A program made the translations under genes and the position numbers. A stretch of 64,000 nucleotides of DNA from Acidianus manzaensis. GTDB lineage: Archaea; Thermoproteota; Thermoprotei_A; Sulfolobales; Sulfolobaceae. Position 1 is the stretch's first letter. The number at the start of each line of letters is the position of its first letter. Below are positions 51,964 through 61,695 of this stretch, in pieces. The stretch spans positions 2,539,001-2,603,000 of the forward strand of contig NZ_CP020477.1 of NCBI RefSeq assembly GCF_002116695.1. The letters run 5' to 3'. A model generated the notes under the pieces. That model worked only from the letters and a program-made list of their open reading frames with translations. It searched no databases and had not been told where the DNA came from.

Positions 51964-52668
51964 TTAGCTATTCATCATTGAGAGGATTTTTATTAATATA
52001 TCATTACTCATTGAGATAATATATCTAGGAATTATAGGATCTCCTAATTGCTCTACGTCGAAGTAAATTGAATATACTGTATAAGGATCTGGAGGTGCAG
52101 AAACAGTAGTACCAGACTCGTTTTCATAATCTTGAATCTCAGTATAATCATAAAAAACGGTATAAAGGTTTAAAGTGCCAGCACTGGCTGAATATAATTC
52201 TCCTTGTAATGACACTAAACCAACAAATCCATACTCCGGCACACTTATAGAGGATTTCGGTGGAATTGAAAATACAAAACCTATCTGCTTATTATCATTA
52301 TTCTTCAAAATAGCCAAGGAATATAAAGGAATATCATTGACTGATTGAATAAAAGTTGATAAATGATTTGCATAATAAACCTCAGCATATGCATCCCCGA
52401 ATACATACTTAGGGACAGAAATACTCTCTCCATTAATATTCAGCATTGCTCCTCTTATCAAAATTACATCAATTTTCTTATCATTATTATTTTCCATAAT
52501 CCAATTTACTTGACCTTCTGAACCACCTATATACTGATATTTTAGAGTCAATCCGCTTTTACTATATAGCGTAGAGCTTTTTATTTCACTTGTTGAAGAA
52601 CTTTCAGCTAAAGGCTTAATTTCTGGTTTAAACGGTTTTTTCAAATATAATCTTCTTGCAGGATGCAT
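51964..52668 (-). CDS. uncharacterised protein
   Basis: 234 residues, probably soluble: basic N-terminus, then a mainly beta-strand protein with Tyr-rich stretches (YVFGDAYAEVYYANHL; NLYTVFYDYTEIQDYE). No signal peptide, membrane segment or catalytic motif is clear. It stands alone between herA and the MFS gene. I do not recognise the family. Confidence 0.6.
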   Translation of the reverse strand: MHPARRLYLKKPFKPEIKPLAESSSTSEIKSSTLYSKSGLTLKYQYIGGSEGQVNWIMENNNDKKIDVILIRGAMLNINGESISVPKYVFGDAYAEVYYANHLSTFIQSVNDIPLYSLAILKNNDNKQIGFVFSIPPKSSISVPEYGFVGLVSLQGELYSASAGTLNLYTVFYDYTEIQDYENESGTTVSAPPDPYTVYSIYFDVEQLGDPIIPRYIISMSNDILIKILSMMNS

Positions 52669-52823
52669 AAATAACCGTATAAGATATAACTTTAGTTAGT
52701 TTAAAATCTTCCTTTATTAACTAGAACACAATTTTAACTTTAAAGACAATTTTTATATAAATTAAAAGACTACATTACTAAAAACAATATAACGTTCATA
52801 TAATTCTTTTACATCATAACTTA

Positions 52824-54152
52824 TTAGGAATTCTTATCTGCCGATGTTTGCTTCATTGATTCTTTGCCAACGGATACTTCAGATAGACTTTTTCCTTTTG
52901 GTTCTGGAAGTCTTAACGTAATAATACTCGCTACAATTCCTAATATTCCTAAGAGAATCATTGTAGTTACAATTCCATAATTTTGCAATATTATTGGAAA
53001 TAAGAAGGTAGTAGTTAAAACTCCCATTCTCCCACTAACCACAGTTATTCCTTGAGTTATTCCTCTAATTTCTGCAGGAAATAATTCAACTCCCCAGAAA
53101 CCTACTATCGTACCTGGACCCAATGAATTAAAAATACTACTCATGCCATATATTATTAAAGTCGTAAGTATGTCGACTTTTCCAATTAAAAACGCAAAAA
53201 GTAAAGTAAAAACTCCCATACCTATAAAACCTATAGCCTGCAATTTTTTCCTACCTAACCTATCAGCCAAGAGAGAACTAGTAAAATTCCAAGGCACTGA
53301 AAATATAGCTAATATTATCAATTCAAATAGAACTCCATTAACTCCTATCCTTTCAGCTATCACATTAGGACCAAAGAAAACACTAGAATAAGCAGAAATA
53401 TCGTATAAATACCATGTTAAAGAAGCAATAAAAAGCACTGGTAAAACTGCTTTTAACACTATTTTAGAAATATTAATATTATCAACAGTTAAGCCATATT
53501 TTTCCTTTAATTCATTTAAATCTTTCTTAACATAAAGCAAATAATGAGGAGTCTCAGGAAATTTTCTCCTAAACACTACTACCGCTATAGCTGGAACACT
53601 ACCTAAAGCTAATACGACCCTCCATAACGTCGATTGAGGAAATATTTGAGCTAAATATAAGGTAACTATAGCAGACAATAGAGCTCCAAAATTCCACATA
53701 AAACCGCCTGAAATAGCCATTAATTTTCCTCTATCCTTAATATTAGCATATTCAGCATTTATTAAAGGAGACAAAACATAATCAGCCCCAATTCCTAATC
53801 CTAAAAGGAATCTAAGTATTGCTATTTCGTACGCGGAAGTAGCAAAAGCTTGAAATAGAGCTCCAAAAATCATCAACATAGCATCAATTCCATAGAACTT
53901 TTTCCTACCATGCTTAGCTAAATATCCAAAAATAATAGCTCCCAATATATTTCCTAATATTATAGATGCAAAAAGCACTGTAGAAAGTTGAAGCAAAGAA
54001 TTTCCAAAATAAACTTCCATTGAAGCTAACACTAAAGAAGCAGCAGTAAGATCATAACCATCAACCACTTGTCCTGCTCCAGCGATTAAAGTAGTTTTTA
54101 TATGAAATAAATTCAGTCTTCTATTTTCAAATTCACCTAAAGGATTATGCAT
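52824..54152 (-). CDS. MFS transporter, sugar/organic acid type
   Basis: 442 residues with about twelve helices. YGLAKHGRKK-like loops between helices 2-3 (FGYLAKHGRKKFYG) and helices 8-9 (LADRLGRKKLQAIG) are the MFS motif A repeats. SVPAIAVVVFRRKFPETPHY is the central PETP-type motif common in the sugar porter and sialate/phosphate groups. It imports or exports small metabolites with ions. The C-terminus is cytoplasmic and charged. The substrate is unknown. Confidence 0.87.
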   Translation of the reverse strand: MHNPLGEFENRRLNLFHIKTTLIAGAGQVVDGYDLTAASLVLASMEVYFGNSLLQLSTVLFASIILGNILGAIIFGYLAKHGRKKFYGIDAMLMIFGALFQAFATSAYEIAILRFLLGLGIGADYVLSPLINAEYANIKDRGKLMAISGGFMWNFGALLSAIVTLYLAQIFPQSTLWRVVLALGSVPAIAVVVFRRKFPETPHYLLYVKKDLNELKEKYGLTVDNINISKIVLKAVLPVLFIASLTWYLYDISAYSSVFFGPNVIAERIGVNGVLFELIILAIFSVPWNFTSSLLADRLGRKKLQAIGFIGMGVFTLLFAFLIGKVDILTTLIIYGMSSIFNSLGPGTIVGFWGVELFPAEIRGITQGITVVSGRMGVLTTTFLFPIILQNYGIVTTMILLGILGIVASIITLRLPEPKGKSLSEVSVGKESMKQTSADKNS

Positions 54153-54296
54153 ATAAGAAATAAAAAAGGTGATTATATAAATATATTCAATTTAGATTAT
54201 ATATTAGATTATAGTTTTCTAAAATCAAGTAAAATATATACTTCAACATAGTTAATAGTAGAGAATCCTTAAATATGCACTAAGTAACTTTCTACT

Positions 54297-55274
54297 ATGA
54301 TCGTAGAACCATATTTAGATAACAGTTTGTATTCTTTATCTAAAGACATATCTAATGCTTTAAATAAGAAAGAGACTGAAAGAATACAGAAAGATAAAGT
54401 CCTTTTAATCCTTATTGACGGTTTAGGATATTCTTTAGCAGAAAGAATAAATTTTAAAGCAGAAAAAATACACTCAGTATTTCCAACAATAACTATAACA
54501 GTACTTACTACCTTACTCACAGCTCAACCTCCAGGCAAACATGGAATAATGGGATGGAGAATTTTCGACAAAGAAAATGGAAAAATAATAAACTTAATAG
54601 ATGAGTATTATAACCAATCTTCTTCAATAAATCCTTATTTATCAGAAGAAGACGTAATTTTAGCACCGGCCCTAAGACCGATGATCAGAATATTTAGCAA
54701 AATAACAAAAAATGTAGTACCTTATTTCTCTCCTTGGGATGCAATAAGTCAAACATACGAAATAGCTAAAAAGAAAAATCCCAGATTTATGTTCTTATAC
54801 TTACCATTCGTAGATGCAGTAAGCCACCATTTTGGACCATATTCAGAACACACGCTAAGAACAGCAAAAGAAATAACAAACTTAGCAGAAACCCTAGCTA
54901 ACGATTTGAAGAAAGACTATTCAGTTATTATTACAGCAGATCACGGTCACATACCAGTTGAAGGAGTAGTTAAACTAGATAAAAAAGAAATAATTAAAAG
55001 GTTAGACGTACCACCTTTTGGAGACTACAGGAATTTAATGCTAATAACTAGAGAAAATCCATCAAAAATCTTTGAAAACTATCCAGTTCTAGTCCTTAAA
55101 AAGGAAAAACTAGCTAAAATAACCGGAGGAGAAAACGTACCAGATTACGCAGTAGTTCCAACTGACAACAGACTATACATGTATTGGGACGATGAAGAAG
55201 AAGCAAAACATTTAGGATCCCATGGTGGAATGAATAAAGAAGAAATCGAAATACCATTGCTTATTAAACAATAA
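54297..55274 (+). CDS. alkaline phosphatase-superfamily phosphodiesterase
   Basis: 325 residues. LLILIDGLGYSLAE gives the first metal ligand Asp, HSVFPTITITVLTTLLT the Thr nucleophile. FVDAVSHHFGPYS and ITADHGHIPVEG and the final GSHGGM give the other metal ligands. It belongs with nucleotide pyrophosphatases/phosphodiesterases. It has no clear signal peptide, so it may be cytosolic. It is divergent from the MFS gene with a 144-base shared promoter region. Confidence 0.88.
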   Translation: MIVEPYLDNSLYSLSKDISNALNKKETERIQKDKVLLILIDGLGYSLAERINFKAEKIHSVFPTITITVLTTLLTAQPPGKHGIMGWRIFDKENGKIINLIDEYYNQSSSINPYLSEEDVILAPALRPMIRIFSKITKNVVPYFSPWDAISQTYEIAKKKNPRFMFLYLPFVDAVSHHFGPYSEHTLRTAKEITNLAETLANDLKKDYSVIITADHGHIPVEGVVKLDKKEIIKRLDVPPFGDYRNLMLITRENPSKIFENYPVLVLKKEKLAKITGGENVPDYAVVPTDNRLYMYWDDEEEAKHLGSHGGMNKEEIEIPLLIKQ

Positions 55275-55519
55275 ATACATATATTTTTTCTTCACAATTA
55301 TAAATTGATAATTCTCTCTTTTTTCTTTTCTTGATATATACTGTTTTTCCTAGCAAAAAACTAATATTACTCTCCTAAGGTTTTCTATGTAAACTTGAAG
55401 TAAAGAATATAGACCAAAAATTAAAGTTCAATATTATCGTACAAATTCAGTGTACTAATCAATCAACCAATACACGTAAAAATGAAAAGACTAGCATTTT
55501 TATATTAGATTTTTTGGAA

Positions 55520-56059
55520 TTATTGTAAAAGTATAGTTCTAGCGTTTTTAGATGTCAAACTACAGAAATCTACTCTGCAATCTCTATTTCCTCCTGCAAT
55601 TATGTCCTCTTCTTTTAATCCTTTAGCTCTCTGTGCTATTTCATTATACTCATTTTGTGGTATAATAGTAGTGACAATATGAGCATTCAATTCTTTTGCA
55701 GCTATAGCTGCTGCGACACTCATTGCTTTTCTTCCTCCGGTAAAGTCTACGTAATCTCCCTTAGATATTCTTGATGATACTTCTTTCATAAATAACTCAT
55801 AATCCGAATTGCTAGTAATGTCGGTTATTTGGAGAGAAATATCAGAAATAGTAACATCTTTTTCTCCACAGCAAGCAAATATCGCCTTAACTAATTTCCA
55901 GGCAATATCTACAGCTTTATCAGAAGTCCTTATAACATAAACTTCTTTTATGTTAACTGGAATCGGATTTTCTGCCTCATAATTGCCTTTCCTTAAATTT
56001 CCTAACGTTTCAAAAATTCCTCCTGGGCTAGTCCCTAAAGTGCAGACTAATTTTACCAT
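55520..56059 (-). CDS. crn1: CRISPR ring nuclease, Crn1 type
   Basis: 179 residues. VKLVCTLGTSPGGIFETL near the N-terminus and DFTGGRKAMSVAAAIAAKE near residue 108 match the CARF-type ring nuclease of Sulfolobus (Sso2081/Sso1393 family). The basic residues at the TGGRK motif are expected to act on the substrate. Such enzymes cut cyclic tetra-adenylate and switch off type III CRISPR ancillary nucleases. No cas gene or CRISPR array lies in the window, so it acts at a distance or on other signals. Confidence 0.88.
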   Translation of the reverse strand: MVKLVCTLGTSPGGIFETLGNLRKGNYEAENPIPVNIKEVYVIRTSDKAVDIAWKLVKAIFACCGEKDVTISDISLQITDITSNSDYELFMKEVSSRISKGDYVDFTGGRKAMSVAAAIAAKELNAHIVTTIIPQNEYNEIAQRAKGLKEEDIIAGGNRDCRVDFCSLTSKNARTILLQ

Positions 56060-56300
56060 GGTTAATACATTAATTATATCCTAAAAAACTTTATGTGTAG
56101 AATAACTTTATCTTAGAATGAATTTTTATCAAAGTACTAAAAACACTTTTAATCTTTATATAAAGTAATATTCCATTATAATAAGCAGAATGTAGGTAAA
56201 TAGCTTACGAATCCTATAAAACTATTTTATTTCATAAAATGCTCGTAGATAATTAACATTAATTTTTAATAGCAATCAAGGAATGTATATAAGATAAATA

Positions 56301-56711
56301 ATGGCTAAAGGAGCAATAATTGGAATAATTGTCGTATTAATTATTTTGGGAGCTCTATATTATGTATATACTAATGGTTATTTTTATTCTGTGAATATTA
56401 CAGGAGTTTACATTACATTCGATAATAAAACAATATTTTCTCATATATCAGTCAGTTATTACAATTCTAGTATAAGCATACATGGTGGTCAAGAGTATAC
56501 TATACCTATAAATTTAACTAATAATGGTTTGTTTTCAATAGAAATATCGTCAGTTAGCGTTTCTTCGCCATTTACTTTAGTTTCAGCAACGCCTATACCT
56601 TACACTTTAGGTCACGGTCAATCAGTTGTATTAGACGTAGTAATAAAAGCTCCTATGAGTTCATATACTGGAAATATAGATATTTATATTAATGGCACAA
56701 ACACATTGTAA
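56301..56711 (+). CDS. membrane-anchored surface protein, related to 38332-38967
   Basis: 136 residues. A short N-terminus (AKGAIIGIIVVLIILGALYY) forms one membrane helix of about 20 residues, with the rest outside. The outer domain is rich in Ser, Thr, Ile and has sequons. SPFTLVSATPIPYTLG near residue 88 is shared with the protein at 38332. It looks like a small pilin-like or surface subunit. It has its own promoter region. Confidence 0.65.
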   Translation: MAKGAIIGIIVVLIILGALYYVYTNGYFYSVNITGVYITFDNKTIFSHISVSYYNSSISIHGGQEYTIPINLTNNGLFSIEISSVSVSSPFTLVSATPIPYTLGHGQSVVLDVVIKAPMSSYTGNIDIYINGTNTL

Positions 56712-56968
56712 ATATAGTATTTTCTTTTTCCATATAATCATTATAACAAATAAACTCATAGATTTGAATTTTTATAGGCTTATTCTAATTTATATTTAGA
56801 ATAAATGCTTTTCTCTATTATTTTAGAGATATATTGAAATTATGATCTATTTAATAGGATTAGATATTAATATTTCTTACAGAATATAATGAGTAATCAT
56901 TTATATCCAAGTACCTTATAAATATTATTTTAATTATTTAAATGAGATCTTTCATTTTTAATGTATTG

Positions 56969-57065
56969 CGTGCATAATTTGAATACTTTATATTAGTTCT
57001 ACGAATGGTTCTGATTGGGAGAAAAACCTCAATTTTTAGATGCTCCACAACTATTTTTAACATTG
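56969..57065 (+). repeat. dispersed ~90-bp repeat, copy C
   Basis: Third copy of the element seen at 14205-14295 (inverted) and 21013-21110. It reads GAATACTTTATATTAGTTCT, then ACGAATGGTTCTGATTGGGAG and CCTCAATTTTTAGATGCTCC, with the same ACTATTTTTAA tail. It ends directly at the miniature IS element, so the element may have inserted at its end. Confidence 0.6.
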
Positions 57066-57296
57066 GTGGGAATTAAGGGGACTGAAGTCCCATTAGACGT
57101 TGGGGATGATAGCTCCTTATAAAAAGTCTTATACCAACAAAACGAATATTCAGGTTCTACTGGGCTGAGAGAGCTGGCTGATGATGGACTGCCTGTGGAG
57201 GGAGACCTCTACTATACGCTTACGTATAGTATGTTTCCCAGGAGAAGCAGAAATCCTCATCGCTAGGTGCTCCGTCGTAATAGCGAAGCAGTTCAC
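57066..57296 (+). mobile_element. miniature element (MITE-like) derived from the IS200/IS605 element
   Basis: Left part (about 57066-57125) matches the left end of the IS at 25192-26886 (AATTAAGGGG...GTTGGGGATGATAGC). Right part (about 57190-57296) matches the IS right end and tnpB tail, ending GTTCAC. The transposase and most of tnpB are missing. It is about 230 bases. It could be moved by an intact transposase elsewhere in the genome. It has kept a stem-loop at 57200-57239. Confidence 0.75.
57200..57239 (+). ncRNA. conserved hairpin in miniature element
   Basis: GGGAGAC pairs with GTTTCCC and TACTATACG with CGTATAGTA, with a CTTA loop. Relative to the full element (25253-25310) several positions differ but still pair. 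This points to selection or shared origin for RNA (or single-strand DNA) structure at the right end. Confidence 0.45.
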
Positions 57297-57543
57297 TGAA
57301 AAACTTGAATAGTCATTAAACTTTTACTGATGATATTGGGAATAGCTGTTATTAGTATAGTTCACCTTTGTCAGAATTCGTATGAATTTGATGTACCTAC
57401 GCTTCAAATGTCAATAAGATGTATATTTTCTAGTAATAAGAAAACAATATAAGATTCTGTACAATCTTTATATGATGAATAAATATCTTTAAATAATAAT
57501 ATATGGAAAAGTTTTATATAAGATTTAATTGAATTAGTTTACA

Positions 57544-60500
57544 ATGTTAAGGTTTTTTACTTTGTTAATTTCTATATTAATAATAATTAGTATATTTTCA
57601 TTAATTTTAACACTAACGTCAGTAACATCTAGCTCTTCAATAGAGCATCCTACTAAACATTTGGTAGCAACAAATATGCGTGCGTTGCCTCCAAGTCTTG
57701 GCAATTCTTCATTAGCAGGAAAATACTCTGAACAAGGAGTCAATCCATATTTGAGTTATCGTTTTGAGCCAGCACCTATGGGAATTGCTGATTACGGTTT
57801 AAGCCCTAATGGTCCATTCATTAGAGAAACAACACAATTTTTAGGCGTAATAAACATAAATAGTCTAGACGCATACGCTGCAAAGCTTGATAGTAATAAC
57901 GTAAGCTTTCAGCTTAATGTTGTTTTGAATTATCAGTATGATGGAAATACTTATGCGCTCTGGACGCAAGATGTAGCTGATTATAATACTGTCAATAATA
58001 ATATTTGTTTTATAGATAATATATGGAATTTCTCTGCTGTAAATGCTAATGTTAATGGAGTAAGTGGAAACGGTCATATAGCAAGTTGTGATGGGATAGA
58101 TTTTTACTACGATTGTGCTACCGGTTATCCCGGTAATGATGTAAGTTTATCACTTCCTACTACATTTTACCTTTTAATTAACGTTACAACTAATTCTATT
58201 GGCCAACCAGTAATTTGCTTCTGGTACGATGATGGTCATGGTTGGGTTAACTATGATAAAGTCACTGTAGATAATGTAAAATACGCCAGTAATGTTTACT
58301 TCTTAATTGATGGCTACCAATATACTGGAAACGGACTCTATTATGATGCAGAATTGGATATGGTTGGTCCTGGAGATGGATCTTGCGCTTACATCTATCA
58401 ATCTTCAGTTTATCTACAGTTAGAGTACTTTAATGGCCATAATTTTCAAGGAATTAGAAACGCTTACGATTTTGGTTCAGACACTGGAGAAACTTCAAAT
58501 AACGTAATTCCAAGTCCATACTATAATGTTTTACGTGGGACATTGTTATCTGGATTAACAGCTGGATCTGGTAGGTTAGGTGAATTGTGGAATCAAAATT
58601 CAGTATCTACCCTAAAAATTAATGCTAATGTTCAAAATGGATATATGATAGTATACAATTCCTCCTATTCTTATCCATATGTCTCACAAAACAAAGATTA
58701 TTTTGAATTTCCATTCTATAATGGAGAAGCAGAATTAACATTAATCCCTATGAATTACTCCATTCTAGTATATAATTTACAAGGTGAACTAGTTGGAGAA
58801 GCAAACGTTAATACTCAGGAAGGAGAAACTATTTCAACTAACACTACTCAATTTCAAGTAACAGTTAACCCATCATCATTAAGCCTTGCTCAGGGAGAAT
58901 CATCCTCTATAAATGTTAACCTAAACGCTTACGGTTACGTTCATATTAACGTAATATCACCTTCCGGTATAACATATTCAATTTCAGAAAATCCAATTTA
59001 CGTTAATGGTCAAGATTCTGATACAATAACTGTTACAGGATTAACTCGAGGAGTTTATACTATGATTATCAATGCATCTTTATTACCTGGTTTTTACATT
59101 ACGAAAACAGTAACAATAACAGTTAGTACATCAAATATTTCATATATTCCATTTGAATTCACTTACTACGTTAATGGTTCTTCTTTACCTCAATCACCTA
59201 ACGTTACATTTGATTTTCCAAATGGAAGCACCATAACTATACCATATTCTAATAATACTATACTTTATGTGCCTTATGGAACTACATATTCAATACAATC
59301 TTCAATTTCATTGTCAAATGGTATAAGATGGGCTATGCCTAACTCAATTTCAGGTACTGTTACAGAATCAACTACAGTTTATACTACTTATTATGAGCAG
59401 TATCTTGTCACATTTGATTTCACAGTAGAAAATGGCCAGTGGAGTAGTTCTCCTACGGTTACCTATTATTCTTTCGGTTCTAAAGTAGTCACTACCCCAC
59501 CAGCAACAGTATGGGTAGATTATAATTCACCATATTATTACTCGCAAATACTGCCTAATTCAAATTCTGAGGAAAGAGCTTATGCTCCAAATCCTTTAGG
59601 CAGTGTAACATCTCCAGGATCAATAACAGTTAACTACTATATTCAATATTATGTTACTGTCTCTTCTTCTATTCCTGTTTATGCTTTAGTCAATGGTGAT
59701 AATACTACTTTCATATCTAATTGGTATAATGGAGGAACTTCTATAAGTGTTGAAAATATAACTTATTATCCATCTTCTACAGAAAGAGAAGTAATAAGTA
59801 GTATAACACCAACTAGCTCGTTTACTGTTAGCTCATCTTTAACCGTAAATATTGGTACTATAACGCAGTATTATGTTGCTGTTTCCTCTCCTATTCCTGT
59901 TTATGCTTTAGTCAATGGTGCCAATGAGACATTTACTTCAAACTGGTATAATAAAGGTGTAAAAATATCGGTTGAAAATATAACTTATTATCCATCTTCT
60001 ACAGAAAGAGAAGTGATTACGTTGATATCTCCTCAATTATTTACCGTAAATTCTGCATTAAGTGTCAAGGTTTCTACTATAACTCAATACTACGTTAATA
60101 TTTCCTCTCCTATTCCTGTTTATGCTTTAGTTAATGGTGCCAATCAGACGCTTGTGTCTAATTGGTATAATGGAGGAACTTCTATAAGTGTTGAAAATAT
60201 AACTTATTATCCATCTTCTACAGAAAGAGAAGTGATTACGTCCATATCTACTCAATCATTTACCGTAAATTCACCAAAAGATGTGGAAATTAAGACTATA
60301 ACGCAGTATTATGTTGCTGTTTCCTCTCCTATTCCTGTTAAAGCATCAGTAAATAGTAAATTAACTTATTTAAACTCTTCGTGGTTAAATGTGAGTACAA
60401 AAATTGAAATAATTAATTATACTTATCAAATAAATTCTTATGAGAGATGCGTCATTACTAATACTTCAGTCCCATTACACTTTTCATTAAATAATGCTAC

Positions 60501-60798
60501 AGTAATTAAGATAGGTACTGAAAAGCAATATTTAACCGTAATAAACGGAGTTTCTAGCTGGAATAAGCCTGGAACTGCTATTCGTTTAAATGCTAGCGTA
60601 CCATTCTACGAAGTGGGAGAATTTAAAGGAACATACAATGTACCCGTTGGCTCTGTTATAACTGTTAATGGTTACGTTAATGAGACTTTAGTAGAATCGC
60701 CTAACTTTCTGGTTATTGGGCTCATTGCGGGAATTATAATCATAGTCATTATAGTAGTAGCAGTAGTAGTTATTTTCATAATGAAAAAAGAAAAATGA
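57544..60798 (+). CDS. large thermopsin-family surface protein with tandem repeats
   Basis: 1084 residues. An N-terminal signal/anchor helix (FFTLLISILIIISIFSLILT) is followed by a thermopsin (peptidase A5)-like region at about residues 45-320 with YGLSPNGPFIRETTQFLGVI and YDAELDMVGPGDGSC. The middle is Ser/Thr-rich, beta-type. Residues 700-992 hold four repeats of about 73 residues (YYVAVSSPIPVYALVNGAN, VENITYYPSSTEREVI). One C-terminal helix (LIAGIIIIVIIVVAVVVIFI) and MKKEK anchor it. Probably an extracellular acid protease or adhesin at the S-layer. Activity is not assured; catalytic residues of this family are not certain. Confidence 0.85.
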   Translation: MLRFFTLLISILIIISIFSLILTLTSVTSSSSIEHPTKHLVATNMRALPPSLGNSSLAGKYSEQGVNPYLSYRFEPAPMGIADYGLSPNGPFIRETTQFLGVININSLDAYAAKLDSNNVSFQLNVVLNYQYDGNTYALWTQDVADYNTVNNNICFIDNIWNFSAVNANVNGVSGNGHIASCDGIDFYYDCATGYPGNDVSLSLPTTFYLLINVTTNSIGQPVICFWYDDGHGWVNYDKVTVDNVKYASNVYFLIDGYQYTGNGLYYDAELDMVGPGDGSCAYIYQSSVYLQLEYFNGHNFQGIRNAYDFGSDTGETSNNVIPSPYYNVLRGTLLSGLTAGSGRLGELWNQNSVSTLKINANVQNGYMIVYNSSYSYPYVSQNKDYFEFPFYNGEAELTLIPMNYSILVYNLQGELVGEANVNTQEGETISTNTTQFQVTVNPSSLSLAQGESSSINVNLNAYGYVHINVISPSGITYSISENPIYVNGQDSDTITVTGLTRGVYTMIINASLLPGFYITKTVTITVSTSNISYIPFEFTYYVNGSSLPQSPNVTFDFPNGSTITIPYSNNTILYVPYGTTYSIQSSISLSNGIRWAMPNSISGTVTESTTVYTTYYEQYLVTFDFTVENGQWSSSPTVTYYSFGSKVVTTPPATVWVDYNSPYYYSQILPNSNSEERAYAPNPLGSVTSPGSITVNYYIQYYVTVSSSIPVYALVNGDNTTFISNWYNGGTSISVENITYYPSSTEREVISSITPTSSFTVSSSLTVNIGTITQYYVAVSSPIPVYALVNGANETFTSNWYNKGVKISVENITYYPSSTEREVITLISPQLFTVNSALSVKVSTITQYYVNISSPIPVYALVNGANQTLVSNWYNGGTSISVENITYYPSSTEREVITSISTQSFTVNSPKDVEIKTITQYYVAVSSPIPVKASVNSKLTYLNSSWLNVSTKIEIINYTYQINSYERCVITNTSVPLHFSLNNATVIKIGTEKQYLTVINGVSSWNKPGTAIRLNASVPFYEVGEFKGTYNVPVGSVITVNGYVNETLVESPNFLVIGLIAGIIIIVIIVVAVVVIFIMKKEK
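59641..60519 (+). repeat. four tandem repeats within thermopsin-like gene
   Basis: Repeat units begin at 59641, 59863, 60082 and 60301, each about 219-222 bases (73-74 codons). The first three are nearly identical at the DNA level over long stretches (for example VENITYYPSSTEREV coding parts), while the fourth has diverged. This suggests recent duplication or gene conversion among units 1-3. Confidence 0.85.
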
Positions 60799-61058
60799 GA
60801 CATTAATAATAAAACTTCTTCTTTTTTTCTTAATAAAAAGTTAATAATTTAGAATTGAGAGAAATCCTTCATAAGATTTGTTCTGCTATAATGTTGAAGC
60901 TATGTTTTTCAAATAAAGAAGATCCAAAATTGAAAGAATAGGTAAATGTAAAAACACTACAAAAGAATATTCTTAAATAGTAATCTCTAAATAAAGAAAT
61001 ATAAGTAACAATTAATAAACCGAATTAGTCTTATTTAATTACTGACATATATTAATGT

Positions 61059-61628
61059 ATGAAATTTAGAGAACTTGAACTAGAAATAAATGACAAAGTC
61101 CTAGTATTGTCAGATATTCATTATCCTCATTGCAATATTGACGAAATTAGAGAAATTACAAGGAGAGAAAACCCTTCTCTAATCATATTATTAGGAGATA
61201 TTATAGTTTCTCAAGATTACAAAACATTTTTAGATAAATTACAAGCAAAAACTCAAATAGTTTACGTCAAAGGAGACGAAGATAAATGCGATGGAGACAC
61301 AGACATTCTTAAACTAAAAAATTACAATAAAAATTATCTTCTTCTACACGGTCATCAATATTTTAACGAGAGAAATGAATATCAATTAGCTAAATTTTTA
61401 ATGAAAATTAATAAAAATATACCTCCCTTCTTATTCTGCTTATTCTTTAGATTAGCTCTCAAAAACCTTGATAATTTTTTAATTTTAGGACATTCACATG
61501 CTCTAAAATATTTTAAAAGCATACGCTGTGCTAACGCAGGTACATTATCCTTAGTTAATAATTTGTATAACGATAGAGGTTACATAATTCTTGACAAAAA
61601 AGGAATAGAAGTAAAAACTATTAAATGA
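61059..61628 (+). CDS. metallophosphoesterase, YfcE-like
   Basis: 189 residues. Metal ligands are in order: LSDIHYPH, LLGDIIVS, VKGDEDKC, LLHGHQYF and LGHSHALK. These are the DxH...GD...GD/NE...GH...GHxH motifs of calcineurin-like phosphoesterases, closest to the small YfcE/MJ0936 type. It hydrolyses phosphodiesters of an unknown substrate. It is a single gene with convergent regulator. Confidence 0.88.
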   Translation: MKFRELELEINDKVLVLSDIHYPHCNIDEIREITRRENPSLIILLGDIIVSQDYKTFLDKLQAKTQIVYVKGDEDKCDGDTDILKLKNYNKNYLLLHGHQYFNERNEYQLAKFLMKINKNIPPFLFCLFFRLALKNLDNFLILGHSHALKYFKSIRCANAGTLSLVNNLYNDRGYIILDKKGIEVKTIK

Positions 61629-61695
61629 CAGTAACACACACTCAACTAAAAATACATTTTACATTAATTAGAATTTTATTCAACTAATAAGTTTT

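Larger units (their letters stand above)
56712..57543. other. 832-base non-coding region holding a repeat and a miniature IS element
   Basis: Between the small surface protein and the thermopsin-like gene. It contains repeat copy C (56969-57065) and an IS-derived miniature element (57066-57296). The stretch 57297-57543 holds the promoter of the large gene (TATA-like tatatggaaaa near 57501 and ttttatata near 57511). No intact gene was seen. Confidence 0.55.

Noticed and set aside
59641..60519. Regularly spaced repeats considered as a CRISPR array
   Set aside because: Units are about 220 bases, stay in frame and are coding; there are no short repeats with unique spacers.
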